Below, one piece after another: positions 1 to 9,022 of a stretch of DNA of 64,000 nucleotides. Position numbers and translations under genes: made by a program. The notes below the pieces were generated by a model. It was not told the origin of the DNA. It ran no database searches and was given only the letters and a program-made list of their open reading frames with translations. This stretch comes from Streptomyces sp. B3I8 (GTDB lineage: Bacteria; Actinomycetota; Actinomycetes; Streptomycetales; Streptomycetaceae): assembly GCF_030816915.1 (NCBI RefSeq), contig NZ_JAUSYN010000002.1, forward strand, positions 5,407,501-5,471,500. The letters run 5' to 3'. Positions within the stretch are counted from its first letter, which is position 1. Every line of letters starts with the position of its first letter.

Positions 1-1
1 C

Positions 2-394
2 ATCACCCAGCAGGGCGGCATCGTCGACGAGGTCGAGGGTCCGCTCGGCTGGGAGCTGCGGGCCCAGGTGCCCGTGCAGCTGCCGGACGGCACCGGCGGC
101 TTCCAGGTGGTGCGGTTCGTCGGCGTGGACGGCCCCCGCTGGTTCCTGCGCGGGGTGATCTCCGGGCAGGGCGCCGTGCAGCCGCAGGCGGCCGGGCTCC
201 TTGAGCAGATCTTCAGGGACACGGTCGTGGTCCGCGGCGAGGGCCCGATGGCGCCCCGCGACCCGATCGTCCTCAAGCTGCCCAACGACGCGCAGATGGT
301 GCCCGAGAGCGTGCAGCAGCAGGAGGAGGGCTCGCGCTTCTCCGGCGGCATGGGGCAGCTCCAACGCGGACCGGAGATCACCGAGGTCCGCTGA
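2..394 (+). CDS. DUF3710 domain protein, C-terminal part (5' end outside window)
   Basis: The reading frame is open from the window edge to TGA at 392-394, so only the last ~130 residues are present. The segment reads [15 protein letters not shown] then [20 protein letters not shown], the conserved core I associate with the actinobacterial DUF3710 family, which often sits near dut in Streptomyces. The C-terminus is glutamine- and glycine-rich. No catalytic function is known to me. The frame shows the expected G/C third-position bias. Family call is fairly secure; function is unknown. Confidence 0.8.
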   Translation: MTQQGGIVDEVEGPLGWELRAQVPVQLPDGTGGFQVVRFVGVDGPRWFLRGVISGQGAVQPQAAGLLEQIFRDTVVVRGEGPMAPRDPIVLKLPNDAQMVPESVQQQEEGSRFSGGMGQLQRGPEITEVR

Positions 395-609
395 GGACGC
401 CGTCCGCCGAGCGTGCCCGCTCCGCTTCGTACGGGGGCCGCATCCCTGGTGGGGTGCGGCCCTTTCGCCTGTCCGCACCCGTACGGGGGACATCCGGCGA
501 CCCGGGAACCCGGGCCGCCTCCCGGCCGTTCGACGGGCGAGCGCGGATGGGGATCGCGGGTGGGAATCCGGTGAGAACGCCGGACGCGTCGGCACACGGG
601 GGAGGGTTC

Positions 610-1326
610 ATGAGCCTGGTCGTCACCAAAAACGGTACCGGGGCGCAGACCGGGACGATGGTGCGCGTCGAGGAGGTCCACAAGTCGTACGGCACCGGCG
701 CCGCCGCCGTGCACGCGCTGCGCGGCGTCTCCTTCGACGTGCCCGGGGGCGAGCTCGTCGCCCTCAAAGGCCGTTCCGGGTCCGGCAAGACCACCCTGCT
801 CAATCTGATCGGCGGGCTCGACGAGCCGGACGCGGGCCGGATCACCGTCGCCGGACTCGACCTCGGTGACCTCGGCGAGGAGGACCTGCTCGCACTGCGG
901 CGGGACCGGATCGGCTTCGTCTTCCAGACCTTCGGCCTCATACCGATCCTCACCGCCGCCGAGAACGTGGGGGTGCCGCTGCGGCTGCGCCGTGCGGCCC
1001 GCCGGGAGCGGGAGGAGCGGGTGGCGCTGCTGCTGTCGCTCGTCGGACTCGCCGACCAAGCGGAGCAGCGGCCGGGCGAACTGTCCGGGGGACAGCAGCA
1101 GCGGGTGGCCATCGCACGGGCGCTGGCCAACAGCCCGTCGCTCCTGATAGCGGACGAGCCGACCGGACAGCTCGACGCGGAGACGGGGCTCGCGGTGATG
1201 GAACTGCTGCGCGCGGTGGTGCGCAGCGAGGGCGTCACGGCCGTGGTCGCCACGCACGACGCGACGCTGCTGGGGCTGGCGGACCGGGTACTGGAACTCG
1301 GCGACGGCGAGCTGACCGAAGGCTGA
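610..1326 (+). CDS. Orphan ABC transporter ATP-binding protein (MacB/LolD type)
   Basis: 238-residue nucleotide-binding protein. Walker [10 protein letters not shown] lies near residues 54-62, the signature [15 protein letters not shown] near 160, and Walker B LLIADEP follows. The Q-loop reads [18 protein letters not shown], which is the MacB/LolD/FtsE style used with FtsX-like permeases for lipoprotein, peptide or drug export. ATG at 610 is chosen because GGAGGG lies directly upstream; an internal ATG at 658 also fits and matches the usual family N-terminus. No permease gene is adjacent on either side, so the partner must be encoded elsewhere. Role is inferred from family only. Confidence 0.85.
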   Translation: MSLVVTKNGTGAQTGTMVRVEEVHKSYGTGAAAVHALRGVSFDVPGGELVALKGRSGSGKTTLLNLIGGLDEPDAGRITVAGLDLGDLGEEDLLALRRDRIGFVFQTFGLIPILTAAENVGVPLRLRRAARREREERVALLLSLVGLADQAEQRPGELSGGQQQRVAIARALANSPSLLIADEPTGQLDAETGLAVMELLRAVVRSEGVTAVVATHDATLLGLADRVLELGDGELTEG

Positions 1327-1490
1327 ACGCTCGCGGCCGACCCCGTGGGCGTGACCGCCGTCAGCGTTGCGTCAAGGACGCCGTGAACCGTGCCCACCGC
1401 TCGTTTCGCCACAATCATGAGCCGTAGGTTCGACGCCGCGCACGCGGTGGGACATGGCGGCGCGGTGCGGCACGGAGGGACGATGAGGCG

Positions 1491-4100
1491 ATGGGACGCG
1501 GCACACTACGGATCTATCTCGGGGCGGCACCGGGCGTCGGCAAGACCTACGCCATGCTCTGCGAGGCCGGGCGCCGTGTCGAACGCGGCACCGACTGCGT
1601 CGTCGGCCACGTCGAACCCCACGGCCGCCCCCGCACCGAGGCGCTGCTGCACGGCCTGGAGCAGGTGCCGCACCGGGAGTTGGAGTACCGGGGCGGCGTC
1701 CTCACCGAGATGGACGTCGACGCCGTACTGCGCCGCGCGCCCGCCGTCGTCATGGTCGACGAACTCGCCCACACCAACGTCCCCGGCTCGCGCAACGCCA
1801 AGCGCTGGCAGGACGTGGAGGAACTGCTGGCCGCCGGGATCGACGTCGTCTCCACCGTCAACATCCAGCACCTGGAGTCACTCGGCGACGTCGTCGAGTC
1901 GATCACGGGGGTGCGGCAGCGGGAGACCGTCCCCGACGAGTTCGTGCGCCGCGCCGACCAGGTCGAGCTCGTCGACATGTCGCCCCAGGCGCTGCGCCGC
2001 CGTATGGCGCACGGCAACATCTACCGGTCGGAGAAGGTCGACGCCGCCCTGTCGCACCACTTCCGCCCCGGCAACCTCGCCGCCCTGCGCGAGCTGGCCC
2101 TGCTGTGGGTCGCCGACCGGGTCGACGAACACCTCACCCAGTACCGCAGCGACCACCGGGTCTCGACGATATGGGGCTCCCGGGAGCGCATCCTGGTCGG
2201 ACTGACCGGCGGCCCCGAGGGACGCACCCTGATCCGCCGCGCCGCACGGCTCGCCGAGAAGGGGGCGGGCGGCGAGGTGCTCGCCGTCTACGTCGCCCAC
2301 AGCGACGGGCTGACCTCCGCCTCGCCCAAGGAACTCGCCGTCCAGCGCACCCTCGTCGAGGACCTCGGCGGCACCTTCCACCACGTGATCGGCGACGACG
2401 TCTCCGCCGCGCTGCTCGATTTCGCGCGCGGCGCCAACGCCACACAGATCGTCCTCGGCTCCTCGCGCCGCAAGACCTGGCAGTACGTTCTCGGACCCGG
2501 CGTGGGCGCCACGGTCGCCCGGGACTGCGGCCCCGACCTGGACGTGCACATCGTCACCCACGAGGAGGTCGCCAAGGGGCGCGGGTTGCCGGCCGCCCGC
2601 GGCGCCCGGCTCGGCCGGGCCCGCATCGTCGCCGGCTGGATCACCGGCGTCGCCGGTCCGGCCCTCCTCGCCCTGCTGCTCGGCACCGTCGACCTCGGTC
2701 TCGCCAACGACATGCTGCTCTTCCTGGCGCTGACGGTGGCCGCCGCCCTGCTCGGCGGGCTGCTGCCGGCGCTCGCCTCCGCGGCGGTCGGCTCGGTGCT
2801 CCTGAACTACTTCTACGCACCCCCGCTGCACCGCTTCACCATCGCCGACCCGAGGAACATCGTCGGCATCCTGATCTTCGTCGGGGTCGCGCTCGCGGTC
2901 GCCTCCGTGGTGGATCTCGCGGCCCGGCGCACCCAGCAGGCGGCCCGGCTGCGCGCCGAGTCCGAGATCCTCTCCTTCCTCGCGGGCAGCGTGCTGCGCG
3001 GCGAGACCAGCCTGGAGGCGCTCCTGGAGCGGGTGCGGGAGACGTTCGCCATGGAGTCGGCGGCGCTGCTGGAACGCGCGGGCGGCGTCGCCCCGTGGAC
3101 CTGCGCGGGCGCGGTCGGCTCCGGCACCCGCGTGGCGCGGCCGGAGGACGCCGACGTGGACGTGTCCGTCGGCGACCACATGGCGCTGGCGCTGTCCGGA
3201 CGGGTGCTGCCCGCCTCCGACCGCCGGGTGCTGGCCGCGTTCGCCGCGCAGGCCGCGGTCGTCCTGGACCGGCAGCGGCTGCGGCAGGCCGCCGAGCAGG
3301 CCCGGAGGCTCGCCGAGGGCAACCGCATCCGCACCGCGCTGCTCGCCGCCGTCAGCCACGACCTGCGTACCCCGCTCGCCGCCATCAAGGCGGCGGTCAG
3401 CTCCCTGCGTGCGGACGACGTGGCCTGGTCGGAGGAGGACAGGGCGGAGCTCCTCGAAGGCATCGAGGAGGGCGCCGACCGGCTCGACCACCTGGTCGGA
3501 AACCTGCTCGACATGTCCAGGCTGCAGACCGGCACCGTCACCCCGCTGATCCGTGAGATCGACGTGGACGAGGTGGTGCCGATGGCGCTCGGCGGGGTCC
3601 CCGAGGACAGCGTGGAGCTCGACATCCCCGAGACACTGCCCATGGTCGCCGTCGACCCCGGACTCCTGGAACGGTCGGTGGCCAACCTCGTCGAGAACGC
3701 CGTCAAGTACGGCCCGCCCGGGACACAGGTCCTCGTCGCCGCCAGCGCGCTGGCCGACCGGGTCGAGGTGCGGGTCGTCGACCGCGGGTCCGGGGTGCCG
3801 GACGAGGCGAAGGAACGCATCTTCGAGCCCTTTCAGCGCCACGGGGACGCCCCGCGCGGCTCCGGCGTCGGACTCGGCCTCGCGGTGGCGCGCGGCTTCG
3901 CCGAGGCGATGGGCGGCACGCTGACCGCCGAGGACACCCCCGGCGGCGGGCTGACGATGGTGCTGACCCTGCGAGCGGCCCCGCGGCCGGCGGATCCGGC
4001 GGACGTGGCCGGTCCGGATGCTCCCGCTACGGTCGGCTCCGATGTGGCCGGTTCCGCCGCGGCCGGTTCGCTCGCCCTATCGGAGAGGCAGGCCTCATGA
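1491..4100 (+). CDS. kdpD: KdpD-type osmosensitive K+ sensor histidine kinase
   Basis: 869 residues, normal for KdpD. The N-terminal KdpD domain has Walker [11 protein letters not shown] at 11-20 and the [13 protein letters not shown] block near 90; a universal-stress-like domain follows (about 230-355). Four hydrophobic segments lie near 380-490, then a GAF-like region, then the kinase core with [12 protein letters not shown] (phospho-accepting His about 623), [11 protein letters not shown]-box near 735 and [14 protein letters not shown]-box. The start has GGAGGG ten bases upstream. Its stop overlaps the kdpE start (ATGA at 4097-4100), so the pair is translationally coupled. The KdpFABC pump genes are not next to it, so it acts on a distant kdp operon or other targets. 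Confidence 0.95.
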   Translation: MGRGTLRIYLGAAPGVGKTYAMLCEAGRRVERGTDCVVGHVEPHGRPRTEALLHGLEQVPHRELEYRGGVLTEMDVDAVLRRAPAVVMVDELAHTNVPGSRNAKRWQDVEELLAAGIDVVSTVNIQHLESLGDVVESITGVRQRETVPDEFVRRADQVELVDMSPQALRRRMAHGNIYRSEKVDAALSHHFRPGNLAALRELALLWVADRVDEHLTQYRSDHRVSTIWGSRERILVGLTGGPEGRTLIRRAARLAEKGAGGEVLAVYVAHSDGLTSASPKELAVQRTLVEDLGGTFHHVIGDDVSAALLDFARGANATQIVLGSSRRKTWQYVLGPGVGATVARDCGPDLDVHIVTHEEVAKGRGLPAARGARLGRARIVAGWITGVAGPALLALLLGTVDLGLANDMLLFLALTVAAALLGGLLPALASAAVGSVLLNYFYAPPLHRFTIADPRNIVGILIFVGVALAVASVVDLAARRTQQAARLRAESEILSFLAGSVLRGETSLEALLERVRETFAMESAALLERAGGVAPWTCAGAVGSGTRVARPEDADVDVSVGDHMALALSGRVLPASDRRVLAAFAAQAAVVLDRQRLRQAAEQARRLAEGNRIRTALLAAVSHDLRTPLAAIKAAVSSLRADDVAWSEEDRAELLEGIEEGADRLDHLVGNLLDMSRLQTGTVTPLIREIDVDEVVPMALGGVPEDSVELDIPETLPMVAVDPGLLERSVANLVENAVKYGPPGTQVLVAASALADRVEVRVVDRGSGVPDEAKERIFEPFQRHGDAPRGSGVGLGLAVARGFAEAMGGTLTAEDTPGGGLTMVLTLRAAPRPADPADVAGPDAPATVGSDVAGSAAAGSLALSERQAS

Positions 4101-4780
4101 CGCGTGTGCTGGTGGTCGACGACGAGCCGGGTATCGTGCGCGCCCTGGTGATCAACCTGAGGGCGCGCGCGTACGAGGTGGACGCGGCGCACGACGGTGC
4201 CACCGCGCTCCGGCTGGCGGCGGCACGCCGTCCCGACGTGATCGTCCTCGACCTCGGACTGCCGGACGTCGACGGCGTCGAGGTCATCCGGGGGCTGCGC
4301 CGCTGGACCAGGGTGCCGATCCTGGTGCTGTCGGCGCGCCACTCCTCCGACGAGAAGGTCTGCGCGCTCGACGCGGGCGCCGACGACTACGTCACCAAGC
4401 CGTTCGGCATGGACGAACTGCTGGCCCGGCTCCGCGCCGCCGTGCGTCGCGCGGAGCCGGTGGGCGCCGGTGAGGGCGACGTGGTCGTGGAGACCGAGGG
4501 GTTCACCGTCGACCTCGCCGCGAAGAAGGTCGACCGAGGGGGCCGGGACGTACGCCTCACGCCCACCGAGTGGCACCTGCTGGAAGTGCTGGTGCGCAGC
4601 CCCGGTCGGCTGGTCGGCCAGAAACAACTGCTGCGGGAGGTGTGGGGGCCGTCGTACGGCACGGAGACGAACTACCTGCGGGTGTACATGGCCCAACTGC
4701 GCCGCAAGCTGGAGGCCGACCCCGCGCATCCGCGGCACTTCATCACGGAACCGGGTATGGGGTACCGCTTCGAGAAATAG
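4097..4780 (+). CDS. kdpE: KdpE-type response regulator (OmpR/PhoB family)
   Basis: 227 residues. The receiver domain starts VLVVDDEPG, has the phospho-acceptor in VIVLDLGLPDVDG (Asp52) and the conserved DDYVTKPF lysine near residue 102. The C-terminal winged helix reads LTPTEWHLLEVLVRSPGRLV and ends with FITEPGMGYRFEK, typical of KdpE. The start overlaps the KdpD stop by four bases, which argues for equimolar expression of kinase and regulator. By family it should activate K+ uptake genes under low K+ or turgor; DNA targets are not visible here. Three near-copies of CTTCGAGAA lie across its stop codon and the short gap after it (about 4767-4811), of unknown meaning. Confidence 0.95.
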   Translation: MTRVLVVDDEPGIVRALVINLRARAYEVDAAHDGATALRLAAARRPDVIVLDLGLPDVDGVEVIRGLRRWTRVPILVLSARHSSDEKVCALDAGADDYVTKPFGMDELLARLRAAVRRAEPVGAGEGDVVVETEGFTVDLAAKKVDRGGRDVRLTPTEWHLLEVLVRSPGRLVGQKQLLREVWGPSYGTETNYLRVYMAQLRRKLEADPAHPRHFITEPGMGYRFEK

Positions 4781-4853
4781 CTCATGCCTTCGAGAAGTGA
4801 CCTTCGAGAAGTGGCCGTACGTACGTGTCGGCGGCCCCCGGTACGCTTTCGGT

Positions 4854-5252
4854 ATGAATGCTGTTCCGCGTTCCGAGAAGCCGGTGGGCCGGTTCAGGCG
4901 CATGCTCGACCGGCTCTCCTCGTCGCAGGAGGACCTGGAGTCGGAGGAGCTGCGGGAGGACACCGAGACCGCGGGGTGCACCCGCATCGGTGACTGCCGT
5001 GACCGCCAGCTGGTCACCGTTACTGGTACCTTGCGCACGGTCACGCTGCGCCCGCGGGCCGGGGTGCCGGCCCTGGAGGCCGAGCTGTTCGACGGCACGG
5101 CCGTGCTGGACGTGGTCTGGCTCGGCAGGCGCTCCATCGTCGGGATAGAACCGGGGCGCAAACTGATCGCCTCGGGGCGGATCTCGATGAGCCGGGGCCG
5201 CAGAGTGTTGTTCAACCCGAAATACGAACTGAGACCGCTCGGACGGGAGTAG
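4854..5252 (+). CDS. OB-fold nucleic acid-binding domain protein
   Basis: 132 residues. After a charged N-terminal helix (about 1-45) the segment RQLVTVTGTLRTVTLRP through VVWLGRRSIVGIEPGRKL to GRRVLFNPKYELRPL matches the single OB-fold protein conserved beside DUF3159 in Streptomyces. ATG 4854 has no clear Shine-Dalgarno, but TACGCT at 4842-4847 ends six bases upstream, so a leaderless transcript starting at the ATG is plausible. The in-frame open region upstream overlaps kdpE and is not coding. It is three bases ahead of the DUF3159 gene and likely shares its transcript. Function is unknown beyond probable nucleic-acid binding. Confidence 0.8.
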   Translation: MNAVPRSEKPVGRFRRMLDRLSSSQEDLESEELREDTETAGCTRIGDCRDRQLVTVTGTLRTVTLRPRAGVPALEAELFDGTAVLDVVWLGRRSIVGIEPGRKLIASGRISMSRGRRVLFNPKYELRPLGRE

Positions 5253-5255
5253 CCG

Positions 5256-5969
5256 GTGACCTCACTCGAGAAGCCGACCGAAGACGACGCCGCGCACGAT
5301 TCGCGCGCGGTCACCGAGGCCGCGCTCTTCGAGGCGTTCGGCGGTGTCCGGGGCATGGTCGAGACGGTGCTGCCGGGGCTGCTCTTCGTCAGCATCTTCA
5401 CGATCAACAAGAACCTGCACGTGTCGGCGATCGCCGCGCTCGTGGTGTCGCTGCTGCTGGTCGCGGTGCGGCTGGTCCGCCGGGACACGGTCAAGCACGC
5501 CTTCAGCGGGGTCTTCGGCGTCGCCTTCGGCGTCGTGTTCGCGATGATGACCGGCAACGCGAAGGACTTCTACCTGCCGGGCATGCTCTACACGCTCGGC
5601 CTGGCGCTGGCGTACATCGTGACGACGCTGGCGGGCGTGCCGTTGATCGGCCTGATGCTCGGGCCGGTCTTCAAGGAGAACCTGTCCTGGCGCACGCGCA
5701 ACCCCGGCCGCAAGAAGGCGTACGCCAAGGCGAGCTGGGCGTGGGGCCTGATCCTGCTCGCCAAGTGCGCGGTGCTGTTCCCGCTGTACTGGTGGGCGGA
5801 CACGGCGCAGCTCGGCTGGGTCCTGATCGCGCTGAAGATCCCCCCGTTCCTGCTGGCGGTCTGGCTGACGTGGGTCTTCCTGGCGAAGGCCCCGGCGCCG
5901 ATCGACGTCTTCGCGGAGATGGAAGCGGAGGAAAAGGCGGCGGAGGCGCGGGAGCAGAGCGCGCCGTAG
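5256..5969 (+). CDS. DUF3159 family membrane protein
   Basis: 237 residues starting at GTG with GGGAG just upstream. Multiple hydrophobic spans are visible: VLPGLLFVSIFTINK, SAIAALVVSLLLVAV, the segment around FGVAFGVVFAMMTG, a span near YTLGLALAYIVTTLAG, and two near the C-terminus. This order and the motif FKENLSWRTRNPGRKKAYAKAS are characteristic of DUF3159 as I know it. The C-terminus is a charged cytoplasmic tail. Three bases separate it from the OB-fold gene. It resembles intracellular septation/channel-like proteins, but no function is established. Confidence 0.85.
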   Translation: MTSLEKPTEDDAAHDSRAVTEAALFEAFGGVRGMVETVLPGLLFVSIFTINKNLHVSAIAALVVSLLLVAVRLVRRDTVKHAFSGVFGVAFGVVFAMMTGNAKDFYLPGMLYTLGLALAYIVTTLAGVPLIGLMLGPVFKENLSWRTRNPGRKKAYAKASWAWGLILLAKCAVLFPLYWWADTAQLGWVLIALKIPPFLLAVWLTWVFLAKAPAPIDVFAEMEAEEKAAEAREQSAP

Positions 5970-5979
5970 GCCTTTCGCC

Positions 5980-6052
5980 CGGTTCCCCGCGCCCCTGTTC
6001 TTCAGGAGCGCGGGGAACCGCGTGTCTTCGGAGGGCCGGGGGCGGAGCCCCC
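5980..6052. terminator. Two hairpins between convergent genes
   Basis: A perfect 13-bp stem pairs 5980-5992 with 6008-6020 (arm CGGTTCCCCGCGC), a sequence style widely repeated between Streptomyces genes. A second G/C hairpin lies at 6038-6052 (GGGGGC-gga-GCCCCC). They sit between the convergent DUF3159 and trkA-like genes, so a bidirectional terminator is likely. No U-tract is needed in this group. Confidence 0.65.
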
Positions 6053-6100
6053 GTGGGTTGGGCAGGGAAGGGGCGGCGGGGGCGAAAACCCCTCCCGCGG

Positions 6101-6778
6101 TCAGCCGACCGCGTCCTCCCGCCGCACCGAGAGCAGATCCTCCAGCTGCTCCTCCCGCGACTGCGCCGCGACGAACAGCAACTCGTCACCCACCTCCAGC
6201 GCGTCCTCCGGCGACGGCGTCAACACCCGCGTCCCCCGGATGATCGTCACCAGTGACGTGTCCTCGGGCCACCGCACCTCGCCCACCTGCGTCCCCGCCA
6301 GCGCGGACTCCGGCGGCAGCGTCAGCTCCACCAGGTTCGCGTCCCCGTGACTGAAGCGCAGCAGCCGTACGAGATCACCGACGCTCACCGCCTCCTCCAC
6401 CAGCGCCGACATCAGCCGCGGGGTGGAGACGGCGACATCGACGCCCCACGCCTCGTTGAACAGCCACTCGTTCTTCGGGTTGTTCACCCGGGCGACGACG
6501 CGCGGCACCCCGTACTCCGTCTTGGCGAGAAGCGAGACGACGAGGTTGACCTTGTCGTCACCCGTCGCCGCGATGACGACGTTGCAGCGCTGCAGCGCGG
6601 CCTCGTCCAGCGACGTGATCTCGCAGGCGTCGGCCAGCAGCCACTCCGCCCGCGGCACCCGCTCCACCGAGATCGCGGTCGGCGCCTTGTCGATCAGCAG
6701 TACCTCGTGGCCGTTCTCCAGCAGTTCGCCCGCGATCGAGCGACCCACCGCACCGGCCCCGGCAATGGCGACCCTCAT
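6101..6778 (-). CDS. TrkA-family K+ uptake regulatory protein (distal copy)
   Basis: 225 residues. It starts MRVAIAGAGAVGRSIAGELLENG, a Rossmann NAD(H)/ATP-binding fold (RCK/KTN domain, about 1-130) with GxGxxG, and ends with a TrkA_C domain (about 145-215, including TQVGEVRWPEDTSLVTIIRG). Such proteins gate K+ channels or Trk/Ktr transporters from the cytosolic side in response to nucleotide. Its ATG overlaps the stop of the preceding paralogue by one base (TGATG), so both are made together. No Trk membrane subunit is adjacent. Confidence 0.9.
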   Translation of the reverse strand: MRVAIAGAGAVGRSIAGELLENGHEVLLIDKAPTAISVERVPRAEWLLADACEITSLDEAALQRCNVVIAATGDDKVNLVVSLLAKTEYGVPRVVARVNNPKNEWLFNEAWGVDVAVSTPRLMSALVEEAVSVGDLVRLLRFSHGDANLVELTLPPESALAGTQVGEVRWPEDTSLVTIIRGTRVLTPSPEDALEVGDELLFVAAQSREEQLEDLLSVRREDAVG

Positions 6779-7449
6779 CAGTGACCGGCCTCCTTCTCAG
6801 GGCCCTCGGCGAACGTCGCCTCGACCTTCTCGACGTCGTCCGTGCGCATCATCACGTGCACCAGATCGCCCTCCTGCAGCACCGTCTGGGAAGAAGGCAG
6901 CATCGCCTCGCCCAGACGGGTGAGGAACGCGACCCGTACCCCGGTCTCCTCCTGCAGCCGGCTGATCTTCTCGCCCACCCAGGACGGGGAGGCGTGCACC
7001 TCGGCGAGCTGCACCCCGCCGGTGGGGTCCCGCCACAGCGGCTCGGCGCCCGAGGGCAGCAGCCGGCGCAGCATCTGGTCGGCGGTCCAGCGCACGGTCG
7101 CCACGGTCGGGATGCCGAGCCGCTGGTAGACCTCGGCACGCCGGGGGTCGTAGATGCGCGCCGCCACGTTCTCGATGCCGAACATCTCGCGGGCCACCCG
7201 GGCGGCGATGATGTTGGAGTTGTCGCCGCTGGAGACGGCGGCGAACGCCCCGGCCTCCTCGATGCCCGCCTCGCGCAGGGTGTCCTGGTCGAAGCCGACC
7301 CCGGTGACGCGTCGGCCGCCGAACCCGGCGCCGAGCCGACGGAAGGCGGTGGGGTCCTGGTCGATCACGGCGACCGTGTGCCCCTGCTGCTCCAGGTTCT
7401 GGGCGAGAGCGGAACCCACTCTGCCGCAGCCCATGATCACAATGTGCAC
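6778..7449 (-). CDS. TrkA-family K+ uptake regulatory protein (proximal copy)
   Basis: 223 residues from GTG 7449 (MHIVIMGCGRVGSALAQNLEQ). The KTN Rossmann domain shows GCGRVG and an acidic VIDQD at the end of strand 2; the C-terminal TrkA_C domain lies near 135-215 (WVGEKISRLQEETGVRVAFL). GTG at 7449 gives the usual N-terminus; the open frame continues a few codons further to 7464. It is paralogous to the gene immediately downstream, and the two probably form a hetero-oligomeric gating ring. Divergent from the acyltransferase gene. Confidence 0.9.
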   Translation of the reverse strand: MHIVIMGCGRVGSALAQNLEQQGHTVAVIDQDPTAFRRLGAGFGGRRVTGVGFDQDTLREAGIEEAGAFAAVSSGDNSNIIAARVAREMFGIENVAARIYDPRRAEVYQRLGIPTVATVRWTADQMLRRLLPSGAEPLWRDPTGGVQLAEVHASPSWVGEKISRLQEETGVRVAFLTRLGEAMLPSSQTVLQEGDLVHVMMRTDDVEKVEATFAEGPEKEAGH

Positions 7450-7740
7450 GGCCCTACACCACACTCCCCGCGGACCTCGCGGCCCGCGTACGCGTCCTGC
7501 TCATGGCTCTCTTTCGGCTCGCCCGGCAACAGTGGCGGCCCGATGTGCGGGCCGCGGTGCACCATCATGCCGGTGGAACACCGTGGCGGACTCCCCCGGG
7601 GACCGGTCCGTCGCCCCGCGTCCGACGTAACGGCAGCGGCAAGTGGGCCGTGGGGCACCACCACGCTCACCCGCGACCCGGCGGCCCCGCGCCCGCTACC
7701 GTCGCGCACGGGGCTCATACGGGGCGTGTGCGGGTTCGCC

Positions 7741-7835
7741 TACGAGCCCACGGACCTACAAGCCCACGGACCTACGAGCCCACGGACCTACGAGCCCACG
7801 AACCTACGAGCCCACGAAACCTACGAGCCCACGGG
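7741..7835. repeat. Six tandem ~16-bp repeats upstream of the acyltransferase gene
   Basis: Units of TACGAGCCCACGGACC run head to tail: 7741-7756, 7757-7772 (one change), 7773-7788, 7789-7804, 7805-7821 (one extra base) and a partial copy 7822-7835. The period is not a multiple of three and one unit has an extra base, so this is not coding repeat. It lies in the intergenic space between divergent trkA-like and acyltransferase genes. Confidence 0.85.
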
Positions 7836-7917
7836 TCCCGGACCCCGGGCCCGCGCCGGACCAGTAACCCTGCCGCCCCCGATACCGACACGGACACCGA
7901 CCCGAGAAGAGGCATGC

Positions 7918-8832
7918 GTGACCGGAGCCAATCCGTTCGAATCCCCCGAGCCCGAGCCCGAGGCCCCCCAGCCCGAGCCCTCGCTCACCGCCGACCTGCT
8001 GCGCGAGTTCCTCGCCGCCGGCAGCGACGCGCTGGCACGGCTGGCCTCCGACGACGGCGCCGTCGACGACTTCGGCTTCGACCCCGACCTCACCGACGAG
8101 CTGATCATGCCCCTCCTCCGGCCGCTCTACGAGAAGTACTTCCGGGTCGACGTGGAGGGGCTGGAGCACGTCCCGGCCGAGGGCGGCGCGCTGCTCGTCG
8201 CCAACCATTCCGGCACACTGCCGCTGGACGCGCTCATGCTCCAGGTCGCCCTGCGCGACCACCATCCCGCCCACCGCCGGCTGCGGCTGCTCGCCGCCGA
8301 CCTCGTCTTCGAGCTGCCGCTGCTCCGCGACGTCGCCCGCAAGGCGGGCCACGTACGCGCCTGCCGGGCCAACGCGACCCGGCTGCTGGACGCCGGGGAC
8401 CTCGTCGGCGTCATGCCCGAGGGCTACAAGGGCCTCGGCAAGCCGTACGAGGAGCGTTACCGGCTGCGCCGCTTCGGCCGGGGCGGCTTCGCCGCGGTGG
8501 CGCTGCGCACGGGCCGGCCCCTCGTGCCGTGCGCGATCGTCGGCGCCGAGGAGACGTACCCGATGATCGGCGAGTCCCGTACCCTCGCGCGGCTGCTGAA
8601 CCTGCCGTACTTCCCGATCACGCCGACCTTCCCGCTGCTGGGCGTGCTCGGCCTGGTCCCGCTGCCGAGCAAGTGGACCATCCGCTTCGGTGCGCCGATC
8701 ACCGTGGACGGCTTCCCCGAGAACGCCGCCGACGACCCGCGGACGGTGGAGAAGCTCGCCCGCGAGGTGAAGGACACCATCCAGCACTCCCTGAACGAGT
8801 TGCTCGCCCACCGTCAGTCGCCGTTCGGCTGA
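7918..8832 (+). CDS. PlsC-like lysophospholipid acyltransferase
   Basis: 304 residues from GTG 7918 (MTGANPFESPEPE). The acyltransferase block ALLVANHSGTLPLDALML carries the NH...D catalytic pair, with six rather than four residues between His and Asp, as in the MGAT-like LPLAT subgroup. It is followed by GVMPEGYKGLGKPYEERY, the substrate-binding EG-K region, and LVPCAIVGAEETYPM. The Pro/Glu-rich N-terminal 25 residues are variable. The open frame extends far upstream through trkA and the tandem repeat, but that part lacks coding character. Probable role: acyl transfer to a lysophosphatidate or other lipid acceptor at the membrane. Substrate is not predictable. Confidence 0.85.
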   Translation: MTGANPFESPEPEPEAPQPEPSLTADLLREFLAAGSDALARLASDDGAVDDFGFDPDLTDELIMPLLRPLYEKYFRVDVEGLEHVPAEGGALLVANHSGTLPLDALMLQVALRDHHPAHRRLRLLAADLVFELPLLRDVARKAGHVRACRANATRLLDAGDLVGVMPEGYKGLGKPYEERYRLRRFGRGGFAAVALRTGRPLVPCAIVGAEETYPMIGESRTLARLLNLPYFPITPTFPLLGVLGLVPLPSKWTIRFGAPITVDGFPENAADDPRTVEKLAREVKDTIQHSLNELLAHRQSPFG

Positions 8833-9022
8833 GGCCGAGCCCCGCCCGCACCCGTTCCCATGGCCCTCTTCCCGGATCCCCGGCAAGATTCCGTTAAGAA
8901 TTCGCCGCCGGTCGTTCCGGGCACAGGGCCGTTCTCCTGCGGGAATCGGCGATCCGCCGCCCTCGACACGATGGGGGTGGCGGGTGGGCGCCCCCGTGTT
9001 CGAACCCTTAACATCCCCTGTT

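Noticed and set aside
7741..7835. CRISPR-like array
   Set aside because: Repeats are head to tail without spacers and no cas gene is present.
6781..7917. Upstream extension of the acyltransferase frame
   Set aside because: It overlaps trkA antisense and the non-triplet tandem repeat; GTG 7918 fits the family.
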